The translations under genes were made by a program, and so were the position numbers. From assembly GCF_019042245.1 (NCBI RefSeq), contig NZ_JAHQCX010000001.1, positions 372,001-436,000 on the forward strand: DNA of 64,000 nucleotides. The letters run 5' to 3'. Each line of letters starts with the position of its first letter. Positions within the stretch are counted from its first letter, which is position 1. Shown here piece by piece: positions 7,254-15,163 of this stretch. This DNA comes from Diplocloster modestus. GTDB lineage: Bacteria; Bacillota; Clostridia; Lachnospirales; Lachnospiraceae. Under the pieces are notes generated by a model. It did not search any database. It had not been told where the DNA came from and saw only the letters and a program-made list of their open reading frames with translations.

Positions 7254-8213
7254 ATGAATAAAAAAGGAAATGGCGGCGTGTCTAAAATATTGTCGCAATT
7301 TGCTATATTAATCGCCTTAATAATTTTACTGATCTTTTTTTCTGTTACCACGGACGGATTTTTGAGTACCACCAATATTTTCAATATTATGCGGCAGGTG
7401 GCCGTCAACGGAATCGCTGCCGTTGGGATGACCATGGTTATCATCACCGGGGGAATCGATATCAGCGTCGGTTCTATGATGGGTGTGGCCTCCGTGTGCT
7501 GCGCCACACTGATGGTGCGGGGGATGCATCCGGTTCTGGCCGTCCTGCTGGTATTAATTCTGGGTCTGGCGGTCGGCACCGCCCATGGCTGCTTTGTCTA
7601 TGATATCGGGCTTCCGCCAATGATCGCGACGCTGGCTACCATGAGTATTTTAAGGGGTGTGACTTATATTATATCCGGGGGACTGCCGGTCTATGGATTT
7701 CCGGAAGGATTTAACGTGATCGGCCAGGGTTATATCGGGCCGGTACCGGTGCCGGTGATCATCATGGTGATCTGTTTTGTCATCGGATGGTTCATTCTGG
7801 AACGGACTTCTTTCGGCCGATATGTATACGGCGTGGGAAGCAACAAAGAGGCGTCCCGGTTAAGCGGAGTAAATGTGCGCAAGGTAATTTACGGGGTCTA
7901 TGGACTGTGCGGCATGCTGGCCGCTATGTCCGGTGTGGTGCTCTTAAGCCGTGTCAACAGCGGGCAGCCAAAAGCCGGAGAGAGTTATGAGATGGATATT
8001 ATTACAGCTGTTGTCCTGGGAGGAGTCAGTACCAACGGCGGAGAAGGAAGGATTGGAAATGTTATCATCGGTCTGCTGCTGATGGGTGTTTTGTTAAACG
8101 GGATGGTCATGATGAATATTCCGGATTATTACCAGAGGGTCGTGAAGGGCTTTGTCCTTCTGCTGGCCATCAGTTACGATAAACTTAGTCAGAAAAGGGC
8201 AAATAAAAAATAG
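7254..8213 (+). CDS. Sugar ABC transporter permease (RbsC type)
   Basis: A 319-residue membrane protein with eight to ten hydrophobic segments. Family stretches are present: AAVGMTMVIITGGIDISVGSMMG, GLPPMIATLATMSILRG, GRYVYGVGSNKEASRLSG and ITAVVLGGVSTNGGEGR. GGAAAGGGG at 7236-7244 favours the ATG at 7254 over the in-frame ATG at 7227. It forms the transmembrane channel with the ATPase encoded upstream. The gene lies 36 bases after the ATPase stop and 21 bases before the epimerase gene. Confidence 0.92.
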   Translation: MNKKGNGGVSKILSQFAILIALIILLIFFSVTTDGFLSTTNIFNIMRQVAVNGIAAVGMTMVIITGGIDISVGSMMGVASVCCATLMVRGMHPVLAVLLVLILGLAVGTAHGCFVYDIGLPPMIATLATMSILRGVTYIISGGLPVYGFPEGFNVIGQGYIGPVPVPVIIMVICFVIGWFILERTSFGRYVYGVGSNKEASRLSGVNVRKVIYGVYGLCGMLAAMSGVVLLSRVNSGQPKAGESYEMDIITAVVLGGVSTNGGEGRIGNVIIGLLLMGVLLNGMVMMNIPDYYQRVVKGFVLLLAISYDKLSQKRANKK

Positions 8214-8234
8214 TATATAGAGAGGAACAATCAT

Positions 8235-8942
8235 ATGAAGGCAGAAGAATTGAAAAAAGGATTGATCGTTTCCTGTCAGGCTACGTCAGAAGAGCCCATG
8301 CGGGAAAGTTCCATTATCGGAAGATTTGCATTGGCCGCGGAAATGGGTGGAGCTGTAGGTGTCAGGATCAATGGTATATCAGACATCCTGGCGACCAAGC
8401 AGATCGTAAAAATTCCGGTTATCGGACTGGTGAAGCATACATATCCAGGGTACTGGAGCTATATCACACCGACGCTTCGGGATGTGGAATCCGTCTATGT
8501 CACAGGCGCTGAAATTATAGCGGTGGATGCCTGCAAATTACCTAAGCCTGAGGGAAAGGACGTACGTCAGCTCTTAAGAGAGATCAAAAAGGAATTCCCG
8601 GATGTACTGCTTCTGGCGGATGTATCCACACTGGAAGAAGGATTGGCTGCCATCGAAGAGGGCAGTGATATGATATCCACCACACTGGCCGGCTATACGG
8701 AATATACAAGGAATTACGAGGACCCCAGAATTATCGAGCTGCAGGACCCCGATGTGAAACTGGTGCGGGAACTGGCACAGAGGGTAAAGGTACCGGTGAT
8801 TGCCGAGGGGCGCTACTGGGATGATACTCTGGCCATACAGGCATTTGAGGCAGGCGCCCATAACGTGGTCATCGGCGCGGGTATCACCAGGCCCCAGATT
8901 ATAACGAAAAAAATCGTGGATAACATCCAGGCTTATCTGTAG
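8235..8942 (+). CDS. nanE: N-acylglucosamine-6-phosphate 2-epimerase-like protein
   Basis: A 235-residue TIM-barrel protein of the NanE family, which interconverts ManNAc-6-phosphate and GlcNAc-6-phosphate. VSCQA at residue 11, GRFALAAEMGGAVGVRINGISDI, the ITPT stretch, LLLADVSTLEEG and ISTTLAGYT follow the family order, and VIAEGRYWD with FEAGAHNVVIGAGITRP forms the phosphate-binding end. The usual VDATxRPRP stretch reads VDACKLPKPEG, a modest divergence. Together with the kinase and isomerase next to it, the protein suggests catabolism of N-acetylmannosamine or a related amino sugar taken up by the ABC transporter (inference). GAGAGG precedes the ATG at 8235. Confidence 0.85.
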   Translation: MKAEELKKGLIVSCQATSEEPMRESSIIGRFALAAEMGGAVGVRINGISDILATKQIVKIPVIGLVKHTYPGYWSYITPTLRDVESVYVTGAEIIAVDACKLPKPEGKDVRQLLREIKKEFPDVLLLADVSTLEEGLAAIEEGSDMISTTLAGYTEYTRNYEDPRIIELQDPDVKLVRELAQRVKVPVIAEGRYWDDTLAIQAFEAGAHNVVIGAGITRPQIITKKIVDNIQAYL

Positions 8943-8968
8943 TGCGCGGCATGTTAGGAGAGGAATTT

Positions 8969-9886
8969 ATGATAGCGGCGGCAATTGACACAGGCGGAAC
9001 GAAAATCAACGGAGCGGCCGTTGACGAGGAAGGGAATATCCTGAAAAAGATCAGGATTGAAAATACCGGAAGGACCGGAGCGTTTATCATGGACGCGTAC
9101 CGGAAAATTCTGCGGGAGCTGACAGAAGCGTTTCCTATAAAAGCAGTCGGTATCGGAGCCGGTGGGCGCATCGATGAGAGAGCGGGAAAGGTGCTCTACG
9201 CAGTCGGAATCTACCAGGATTATATCGGCCTGCCCATGAAACAACTGTTAGAGGAAGAGTTTCAGCTGCCTACAGCGGTTACCAACGACTGCCGGGCCGG
9301 ACTGATTGGGGAAAAGTGGAAGGGAAGCGCAGCAGGATATGAGAATGTAACCGGAATAATTCTGGGCACAGGAGTCGGCGGCGGAGTGATTGACCACCAC
9401 CGGATCCTGGAGGGCGCCTTCAGCGGGTTCGGGGAAATCGGACATATGATCCTGCATCCTGGCGGTCGTTTGTGTACCTGTGGCCAGCGGGGATGCGCCG
9501 AGCAATATATATCAGGAACAGCTCTGTGGCAGATATATAACGAAAGATCGGGGAGCGCTAGCCTGAGCTCAGGATATGAATTCTTTGGCCGTGTTCAGCA
9601 TAATGACGGCATCGCGCTGGAGGTCTTAAAGGAATTCCAACTGGATCTGGCCAGCTGTGCGGTGAGCTGTGCGAATCTGCTGGATCCGGAAGTGATTTTG
9701 ATCGGCGGAGGGCTTGCGGATACGGCGGATTACTGGTGGGACGGATTCACAGCGTACTGCCGGGAAATTGGGAACCAGCACACGCAGAATCAGAAACTGA
9801 TTTTGGCAGCCAGAGGGAACGACGCGGCTCTTCTGGGTGCGGCGCGCATTGCTTTTGATTTGTACAAAACAAGGCACTATCAATGA
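8969..9886 (+). CDS. ROK-family sugar kinase
   Basis: A 305-residue kinase. IDTGGTKI near the start is the ATP phosphate loop, TNDCRAG holds the catalytic Asp, GTGVGGG the second phosphate segment, and GHMILHPGG followed by CTCGQRGCAEQYISG the structural zinc site (His plus three Cys). This combination is usual for ROK glucokinases and N-acetylmannosamine kinases. Beside a NanE-type epimerase the likely job is phosphorylating the imported amino sugar at the 6-OH, as NanK does (inference). The start is put at ATG 8969 with AGGAGAGG in front; the GTG at 8942 overlaps the previous stop. Confidence 0.9.
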   Translation: MIAAAIDTGGTKINGAAVDEEGNILKKIRIENTGRTGAFIMDAYRKILRELTEAFPIKAVGIGAGGRIDERAGKVLYAVGIYQDYIGLPMKQLLEEEFQLPTAVTNDCRAGLIGEKWKGSAAGYENVTGIILGTGVGGGVIDHHRILEGAFSGFGEIGHMILHPGGRLCTCGQRGCAEQYISGTALWQIYNERSGSASLSSGYEFFGRVQHNDGIALEVLKEFQLDLASCAVSCANLLDPEVILIGGGLADTADYWWDGFTAYCREIGNQHTQNQKLILAARGNDAALLGAARIAFDLYKTRHYQ

Positions 9887-9887
9887 A

Positions 9888-9945
9888 ATACCCTTCGGGT
9901 ATACCTGTACGCTTTTTAATACAAAGCAACATTATGGAAAGGAGA
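9888..9945 (+). promoter_or_regulatory. Structured leader: ATACCC-TTC-GGGTAT hairpin form
   Basis: ATACCC-TTC-GGGTAT (9888-9902) runs into ACCTGTAC, then GCTTT-TTAATAC-AAAGC (9911-9927), then GGAAAGGAG. The same order with a different second stem lies ahead of argC at 13477. It begins one base after the kinase stop codon and ends at the ribosome site of the SIS gene, so it acts within the mRNA. Confidence 0.55.
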
Positions 9946-9956
9946 TTATCGGGATC

Positions 9957-11018
9957 ATGTATCGTACACAGCAGGAAATAAAGGATCAATTCCAGGCATT
10001 GGATAAAACATTAAACTATATAAAAGAAAAAGAGGCTTACTTCACCCCGTTTTACCAGAATGCAAAGAAAGTAATTGTATTTGGGTGCGGTTCCAGCTAT
10101 ATGCTGGCTAAGTCGGTGGCTTCCCAGCTGGAGCAGATAGCGGGGATTCCGGCTGCGGCTATAGCGGCGGGAGATTATCTGGTGAATGAGGCTTCCTATA
10201 AGAAAATGGTACAGGGAAGCAGTCTGATCAGTATCTCCAGATCAGGCAGTACATCGGAAATTATTCGGGCTGTGCGGCTGGCAAAAGATAACGGAGCAGC
10301 AGCCTGCCTGTCCGTTTGTGCCAGGGAAAACGCGGAGATTGCCGCTTCCAGTGCGTATAATCTGGAGCTGCCATGGTGCTATGATACCTCCGTTTGCCAG
10401 ACCCGGACTGTGACGAACCTATATGCTGCTCTGCTGATGAGTGTGGCTGTCTTCTGCAATGACCAGGAACTGATCGGGTGTCTGATGCAGGTACCGGGCG
10501 CGGCGGAGGCTTATCAGACCAGATTCGATAACGTGTTTGAAGAGATTGCCGGCTGGAACTGGAAACGGGGCATTGTGCTGGCGGATGCGGGGATGGCAGG
10601 GATCGCCGAAGAAGGAGCACTGGCCTTTAAAGAAATCTGCCAATGCGACTCTAACTATTATCACTTGCTGGATTCCAGACACGGTCCCATGGTTATGATT
10701 GGACCGGAAACGCTGGTGCTTGCCCTGGTGACGGGTCAGGCGCCCGGACTGCAGTATGACCTGCTGCGGGATGTCAGGAAAAAGGGCGCTCCCTGTGTAT
10801 ATTTTGACACCAATATCCGGGAGCCGGAGATGTTTACAGATGAAGAAAATATGATTCGGATCCAGCTGCCCTGTGAGAAAAGACCGGAAGCTGCCGTACT
10901 ATTCATGATGTATGGAATCCAGCGCATCACTTGTGAGCGGGCCGTGAACAGCGGGATAAATCCCGATGAACCATATGGCCTGGATGCCTGGATCGAGTTA
11001 AAAGAAGGGGAAGCTTAA
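9957..11018 (+). CDS. SIS-domain sugar-phosphate isomerase/deaminase (AgaS/GlmS-like)
   Basis: A 353-residue protein with two SIS domains (about 35-165 and 190-330). GCGSSYMLAKSVASQLEQ and SISRSGSTSEIIRAV are phosphate- and sugar-binding loops of SIS domain 1, and DSRHGPMVMIGPETL is the corresponding HGP stretch of AgaS- and GlmS-type ketose-aldose isomerases. No glutaminase domain is present, so it probably deaminates or isomerises an amino-sugar 6-phosphate (inference). The ATG at 9957 follows GGAAAGGAG; the in-frame ATG at 9837 lies inside the kinase gene and is rejected. It follows the kinase by a 70-base structured leader and precedes the aldolase-like gene by two bases. Confidence 0.87.
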   Translation: MYRTQQEIKDQFQALDKTLNYIKEKEAYFTPFYQNAKKVIVFGCGSSYMLAKSVASQLEQIAGIPAAAIAAGDYLVNEASYKKMVQGSSLISISRSGSTSEIIRAVRLAKDNGAAACLSVCARENAEIAASSAYNLELPWCYDTSVCQTRTVTNLYAALLMSVAVFCNDQELIGCLMQVPGAAEAYQTRFDNVFEEIAGWNWKRGIVLADAGMAGIAEEGALAFKEICQCDSNYYHLLDSRHGPMVMIGPETLVLALVTGQAPGLQYDLLRDVRKKGAPCVYFDTNIREPEMFTDEENMIRIQLPCEKRPEAAVLFMMYGIQRITCERAVNSGINPDEPYGLDAWIELKEGEA

Positions 11019-11020
11019 CT

Positions 11021-11902
11021 ATGCCGTTGACCACATTGCCGGAACTAAGGAAAGAGGCCGCATCCGTTCACGGCGCCATAGCAGCCTTTCAAACCGACTT
11101 TGTGGAGATGATGCAGGCAGTCTGCCGGGAAGCCCAGGCCGCACGGACGCCTGTAATCGTTCAGACCACGCCAAAATGCTGGGACTATAACAGGCCGGCT
11201 CTATTTGCTGCTGCGTTGAAGGAGTTGACGGCCCGGAACGATATACCGGTCTGCCTGCATCTGGAGCAGGCCAAAAGCCTGGAACAGATAGAGAGGGCAA
11301 TCGAATACGGGTATACTTCTGTTATGTTTGAGGATATAGAAGAAATGGGCCTGTTCGATAAAGATCCGTCTAATGTGGGAACTATAGGTGTTAAACCGCT
11401 ATCAGAGACCCGGCTGGAAGATGCGGCAGGTCTTTGCGCCGGCGCCGGGATCAGTATGGGGGTCCGCCTGCATCCGATGCTCTTTGGAAATAGAAACAGA
11501 TATGCCAGGGAACGATCTGAAAGACTGGAGTATTTCCGGTCATTGAAGATAGAAATACTGGGGATTGACTTGATGGAATGTTATTTCATCCACAGAAGCG
11601 GTGGAGAAGCTGTGCTTGACGGGAATATAGTGGACGCAATACAGAGCTGCTTAAGGCAAGAGTTTTCCCTGATTCTGCAAAATGGGAGCAGGCTGTCGGA
11701 CCAGGAGGTTCAGGCTGTGGTAGCTGAAGGATTTTACGCGGTGAATTTTGCGGATGAAGCGGGGAGGGTATATTGCGATGGGATGAAAGAAGCGATCAGG
11801 ATAAGTCCTAGTGAGACGGATCCTTTGATTTATACTTCAGAAGCTATGAATTATGTGAGACAGCTGGTGAACGAGAGGATTTCACTATGTAAATCTATTT
11901 AA
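11021..11902 (+). CDS. Class II aldolase-like protein lacking metal ligands
   Basis: A 293-residue protein with the class II fructose/tagatose-bisphosphate aldolase layout: AAFQTDFVEMMQAVCREAQ near residue 20, IPVCLHLEQAKSLEQIERAI near 75, YGYTSVMFED near 95, LILQNGSRLSDQEVQ near 225. In working enzymes the second stretch reads LHLDHG (catalytic Asp, zinc His) and the last LHGGSG (zinc His). Here they read LHLEQA and LQNGSR, so the Asp and both His are gone, and no HG appears in the middle segment (GIDLMECYFIH). It is last in the amino-sugar operon. It may be a pseudo-enzyme, a metal-free lyase or a binding subunit. It is not a random decay product: the frame is open and the fold motifs remain. 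Confidence 0.75.
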   Translation: MPLTTLPELRKEAASVHGAIAAFQTDFVEMMQAVCREAQAARTPVIVQTTPKCWDYNRPALFAAALKELTARNDIPVCLHLEQAKSLEQIERAIEYGYTSVMFEDIEEMGLFDKDPSNVGTIGVKPLSETRLEDAAGLCAGAGISMGVRLHPMLFGNRNRYARERSERLEYFRSLKIEILGIDLMECYFIHRSGGEAVLDGNIVDAIQSCLRQEFSLILQNGSRLSDQEVQAVVAEGFYAVNFADEAGRVYCDGMKEAIRISPSETDPLIYTSEAMNYVRQLVNERISLCKSI

Positions 11903-11920
11903 CACAAAAACACAGGAAAA

Positions 11921-11950
11921 AGCGGTATCGCACCGAAATGCAATACCGCT
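11921..11950 (-). terminator. Terminator of argG
   Basis: AGCGGTAT and ATACCGCT form an eight-base stem around a 14-base loop. Read on the minus strand it ends in TTTTTCC, so it terminates argG; on the plus strand no T-run follows. Confidence 0.75.
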
Positions 11951-11980
11951 GATGAAACAAGTTCTGCAATATTTTCCGGA

Positions 11981-13201
11981 CTATTTATTCTGAGCCTCCG
12001 CCATTTTCATAGCGCGTACTTTCAACGGCAGGCCGAACAGGTTAATGAATCCTTCCGCATCGTGATGGTCGTAAAGCTCACCGGTGGTGAAGCTGGCCAG
12101 TGTTTCACTGTACAGGGAATAGGGGGAAGTTGTACCGGCTTTGATAATATTACCCTTATACAGTTTGAATTTCACTTCTCCGGTTACATATTCCTGCGTA
12201 GAGTCCACGAAAGCCTGAACAGCCTCACGCAGAGGAGTGAACCATTTCCCTTCATATACGATATCGGCGAATTTATTGCCCATTTCTTTCTTCACAGTAT
12301 AGGTGGCGCGGTCCAGGATCAGCTCTTCTAACTGCTGATGTGCTTCCATCAGGATCGTTCCGCCGGGAGTCTCGTAGACACCGCGGGATTTCATACCGAC
12401 CACACGGTTTTCCACAATATCGATAATGCCGATGCCGTGCTTTCCGCCCAGAGCATTTAACTCGCGGATGATATCGGAGACTTTCATTTCTTTTCCATTT
12501 ACACTTGTGGGAACACCTTTTTCAAAGGTCATGCTGACATATTCCGGTTCGTCCGGTGCTTCCTCGGGGGTGACACCCAATACCAGCAGATGGTTGTAAT
12601 TCGGTTCCTGGGCGGGATCTTCCAGTTCCAGACCCTCGTGGCTGATGTGCCATAAGTTCCGGTCACGGCTGTAGCTGGAATCTGTGGAAAACGGAAGATC
12701 GATGCCATGTTCTTTGCAGTAGTCGATTTCATCCTGACGGGACTGCATCTTCCAGGTCTCATTACAGCGCCAGGGGGCGATGATCTTGATATCCGGGGCC
12801 AGAGCTTTGATGCCCAGCTCAAAACGGACCTGGTCATTCCCCTTTCCGGTAGCGCCATGGCAGATGGCCACGGCGTTTTCTTTCCGGGCGATCTCTACCA
12901 GTTTTTGAGCGATCAGCGGGCGGGCCATGGAGGTTCCCAACAGATATTTATTTTCATAGATGGCGTTTGCCTTTACACAGGGCATGATGTAGTCATCGCA
13001 GAATTCGTCAACCACATCTAATATGTATAATTTCTCAGCACCGGATAATTTCGCCCGTTCTTCCAGGCCGTCCAGTTCGCTTTCCTGCCCGACATCGATA
13101 CAGCAGCAGATGACTTCATAGTCATAGTTTTCCTTTAACCAGGGAATAATGGCGGTGGTGTCCAGGCCGCCGGAATAGGCTAATACGACTTTTTCTTTCA
13201 T
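11981..13201 (-). CDS. argG: Argininosuccinate synthase
   Basis: A 406-residue enzyme joining citrulline and aspartate using ATP, the seventh step of arginine synthesis. [16 protein letters not shown] at residue 8 is the PP-loop for [16 protein letters not shown] and [20 protein letters not shown] bind citrulline and aspartate; [13 protein letters not shown] is near the C-terminus. Full family length. AGGAGGAAC precedes the ATG at 13201. It faces argC across a region of ARG boxes, so both units should respond to arginine. A terminator follows at 11921-11950. No argH is visible in the window. Confidence 0.97.
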   Translation of the reverse strand: MKEKVVLAYSGGLDTTAIIPWLKENYDYEVICCCIDVGQESELDGLEERAKLSGAEKLYILDVVDEFCDDYIMPCVKANAIYENKYLLGTSMARPLIAQKLVEIARKENAVAICHGATGKGNDQVRFELGIKALAPDIKIIAPWRCNETWKMQSRQDEIDYCKEHGIDLPFSTDSSYSRDRNLWHISHEGLELEDPAQEPNYNHLLVLGVTPEEAPDEPEYVSMTFEKGVPTSVNGKEMKVSDIIRELNALGGKHGIGIIDIVENRVVGMKSRGVYETPGGTILMEAHQQLEELILDRATYTVKKEMGNKFADIVYEGKWFTPLREAVQAFVDSTQEYVTGEVKFKLYKGNIIKAGTTSPYSLYSETLASFTTGELYDHHDAEGFINLFGLPLKVRAMKMAEAQNK

Positions 13202-13272
13202 AATCTAAGTTCCTCCTGTGAATGAATCTTTCTATTTTTTATCTTTTCTTGAACTTCCTTTGAGCTAAAACT

Positions 13273-13301
13273 ATGATACAACATTCTTTTTGATTATGCA
13301 A
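13273..13301 (-). promoter_or_regulatory. argG promoter
   Basis: On the minus strand TTGCAT (13296-13301) and TATCAT (13273-13278) are 17 bases apart, 70 bases upstream of the argG ATG. The -35 overlaps an A/T-rich TGCATATTTTTTCACTTGCA-like stretch that resembles another ARG box. Confidence 0.6.
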
Positions 13302-13341
13302 GTGAAAAAATATGCAAAAAATAGATTTTTTATACATTATA

Positions 13342-13379
13342 CTTGCATATTATTCACAAAAGTTGTATAATTATGCAAA
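13342..13379. promoter_or_regulatory. Paired ARG boxes (ArgR operator)
   Basis: TTGCATATTATTCACA (13343-13358) and TTGTATAATTATGCAA (13363-13378) are two near-palindromic boxes separated by a few bases, the usual arrangement of ArgR/AhrC operators. They sit between argG and argC and can serve both directions. Confidence 0.8.
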
Positions 13380-13404
13380 TATAAGGGGCGAAATTCGGAA
13401 AATC

Positions 13405-13433
13405 CCTTTACTTCCGGTACAAACTGATATAAT
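13405..13433 (+). promoter_or_regulatory. Probable argC promoter
   Basis: TATAAT at 13428-13433 is a clear -10; the -35 (around CCTTTAC, 13405-13411) is weak, as expected for a regulated promoter just beyond the ARG boxes. The leader would be about 100 bases. Confidence 0.5.
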
Positions 13434-13476
13434 ATAGGAAAAGAATAAAGACATCGTGGGAAATAGAGTAAAGAAA

Positions 13477-13532
13477 ATACCCTTCGGGTATACCTGTATG
13501 TCTTGAAAATCAGACAATAATAAGGAAAAGGA
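13477..13532 (+). promoter_or_regulatory. Structured leader of argC: ATACCC-TTC-GGGTAT hairpin form
   Basis: ATACCC-TTC-GGGTAT (13477-13491), ACCTGTAT, then GTCT-TGAAAATC-AGAC (13500-13515), then GGAAAAGGAG ahead of the argC ATG at 13541. The first 22 bases match the leader at 9888 exactly, while the second stem differs on both sides, which suggests conserved pairing. Confidence 0.55.
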
Positions 13533-13540
13533 GAAGTGGG

Positions 13541-14581
13541 ATGATAAGAGTGGGAATCATCGGAGCGACCGGTTATGCGGGACAAGAGATCGTCCGGCTG
13601 TTGATGGGACATAAAGAAGCGAAGATCCAGTGGTATGGATCCAGGAGTTACATAGATAAAAGATACTACGAGGTATTCCAGAACATGTTCCAGATCGTGC
13701 ACGGCACCTGTCTGGATGATAATATGGAAGAACTGGCGAATCAGGTGGATGTCATTTTCACCGCCACACCGCAGGGGCTATGCGCTTCCCTGGTAAATGA
13801 AGGGATACTCTCAAAGACCAGGGTAGTGGATCTGAGCGCGGATTTCCGCATCAAAGATGTGAAAACCTACGAGCAGTGGTATGGAATCCAGCACAAGACA
13901 CCGCAGTTTATACCGGAAGCTGTCTACGGTCTGTGTGAGATTAACCGGGAGGAGATCAAGAAGGCCAGGCTGGTGGCGAATCCGGGCTGTTATCCTACGT
14001 GCAGTACCCTGTCGGTGTATCCCTTATTAAAAGAAGGGCTGATCGAGCCGGACACGATTATCATCGATGCCAAGTCGGGTACGTCCGGAGCAGGCAGAGG
14101 CGCGAAATTAGATAACCTGTACTGTGAAGTGAATGAAAATATCAAAGCCTACGGCGTTGCGACGCACCGTCATACACCGGAGATCGAGGAGCAGCTGGGA
14201 TATGCGGCCGGTTGTGAGATCCGGATTAACTTTACCCCGCATCTGGTGCCCATGAACAGGGGGATTCTGGTGACGGCTTACGCTGCTCTTAAAAGACAGG
14301 TTTCCTATGAGGAAGTCAAAGCGGCATATGATAAATACTATGCCAAAGAAACCTTTGTCCGGGTGCTGGATCAGGATGTCTGCCCCCAGACAAAATGGGT
14401 GGAGGGCAGCAATTATGTGGATGTCAATTTTAAGATCGATCCCCGCACCAACCGGATTATCATGATGGGTGCCATGGATAATCTGGTAAAAGGGGCCGCA
14501 GGCCAGGCAGTACAGAATATGAATCTCATGTTCGGTTTCCCGGAAAATGAAGGACTGATGCAGGTTCCTATGTTCCCGTAG
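13541..14581 (+). CDS. argC: N-acetyl-gamma-glutamyl-phosphate reductase
   Basis: A 346-residue NADPH enzyme reducing N-acetylglutamyl phosphate to the semialdehyde. VGIIGATGYAGQEIVRLL is the Rossmann start, NPGCYPT holds the catalytic Cys, and THRHTPEIEEQL and FTPHLVPMNRGI are family signatures. Full length. It is first in argC-GNAT-argJ-argB-argD, driven from the ARG-box region, with a structured leader directly upstream. Confidence 0.97.
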   Translation: MIRVGIIGATGYAGQEIVRLLMGHKEAKIQWYGSRSYIDKRYYEVFQNMFQIVHGTCLDDNMEELANQVDVIFTATPQGLCASLVNEGILSKTRVVDLSADFRIKDVKTYEQWYGIQHKTPQFIPEAVYGLCEINREEIKKARLVANPGCYPTCSTLSVYPLLKEGLIEPDTIIIDAKSGTSGAGRGAKLDNLYCEVNENIKAYGVATHRHTPEIEEQLGYAAGCEIRINFTPHLVPMNRGILVTAYAALKRQVSYEEVKAAYDKYYAKETFVRVLDQDVCPQTKWVEGSNYVDVNFKIDPRTNRIIMMGAMDNLVKGAAGQAVQNMNLMFGFPENEGLMQVPMFP

Positions 14582-14652
14582 AGACCGGGGGTACAGACAG
14601 TTCCAGAATACAGATTGAATAGGGCGCAGCAGGTGTGCCGCAGGAGGCTAAT

Positions 14653-15096
14653 ATGGTACGGGCAATGACGATAGAAGATTATGATGAAGTGCTCCAGCTT
14701 TGGCATAGGATACAGGGACTGGGAATACGCAGTATCGATGATTCCCGGGAAGGAGTTGCCCGGTTCCTGAACCGGAATCCGGGTTTAAGTGTGGTAGCGC
14801 AGGAGGATGGAAAGATAGTAGGAAGTATCCTGTGCGGACACGATGGACGCCGCGGGTGTTTCTACCATGTCTGTGTGGAAGAGGGCTACCGGCACCGGGG
14901 GATTGGCACGAAGATGGCTGACACGGCCATGGAAGCACTGAAAAAAGAAAAGATCAACAAAGTCACGCTGATCGCGTTCCGCAGAAATGAAATCGGCAAT
15001 CTGTTCTGGAATAAAGAGGGCTTCGCGTACCGGACGGATCTGAATTATTATGATATGTCCCTGAATGAAGAAAATGTCACCACATTCGTGGAATAA
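14653..15096 (+). CDS. GNAT acetyltransferase inside the arginine operon
   Basis: A 147-residue acetyltransferase. VEEGYRHRGIGTKMADTAM is the acetyl-CoA-binding motif A; GNLFWNKEGFAYRTDLNYY is the C-terminal motif B. AGGAGG at 14642-14647 sets the start at the ATG 14653. It lies 71 bases after argC and 67 before argJ. The position suggests an ArgA-like role making N-acetylglutamate, supplementing ArgJ, as proposed for short GNAT proteins in arginine operons (inference). The fold alone would fit any small amine acceptor. Confidence 0.85.
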   Translation: MVRAMTIEDYDEVLQLWHRIQGLGIRSIDDSREGVARFLNRNPGLSVVAQEDGKIVGSILCGHDGRRGCFYHVCVEEGYRHRGIGTKMADTAMEALKKEKINKVTLIAFRRNEIGNLFWNKEGFAYRTDLNYYDMSLNEENVTTFVE

Positions 15097-15163
15097 GAAG
15101 AGGCAAGGCTTCTGGCGGATATGACAGATAAGCTACAGAGATAAATAGGAGGAGATGTGTGTT

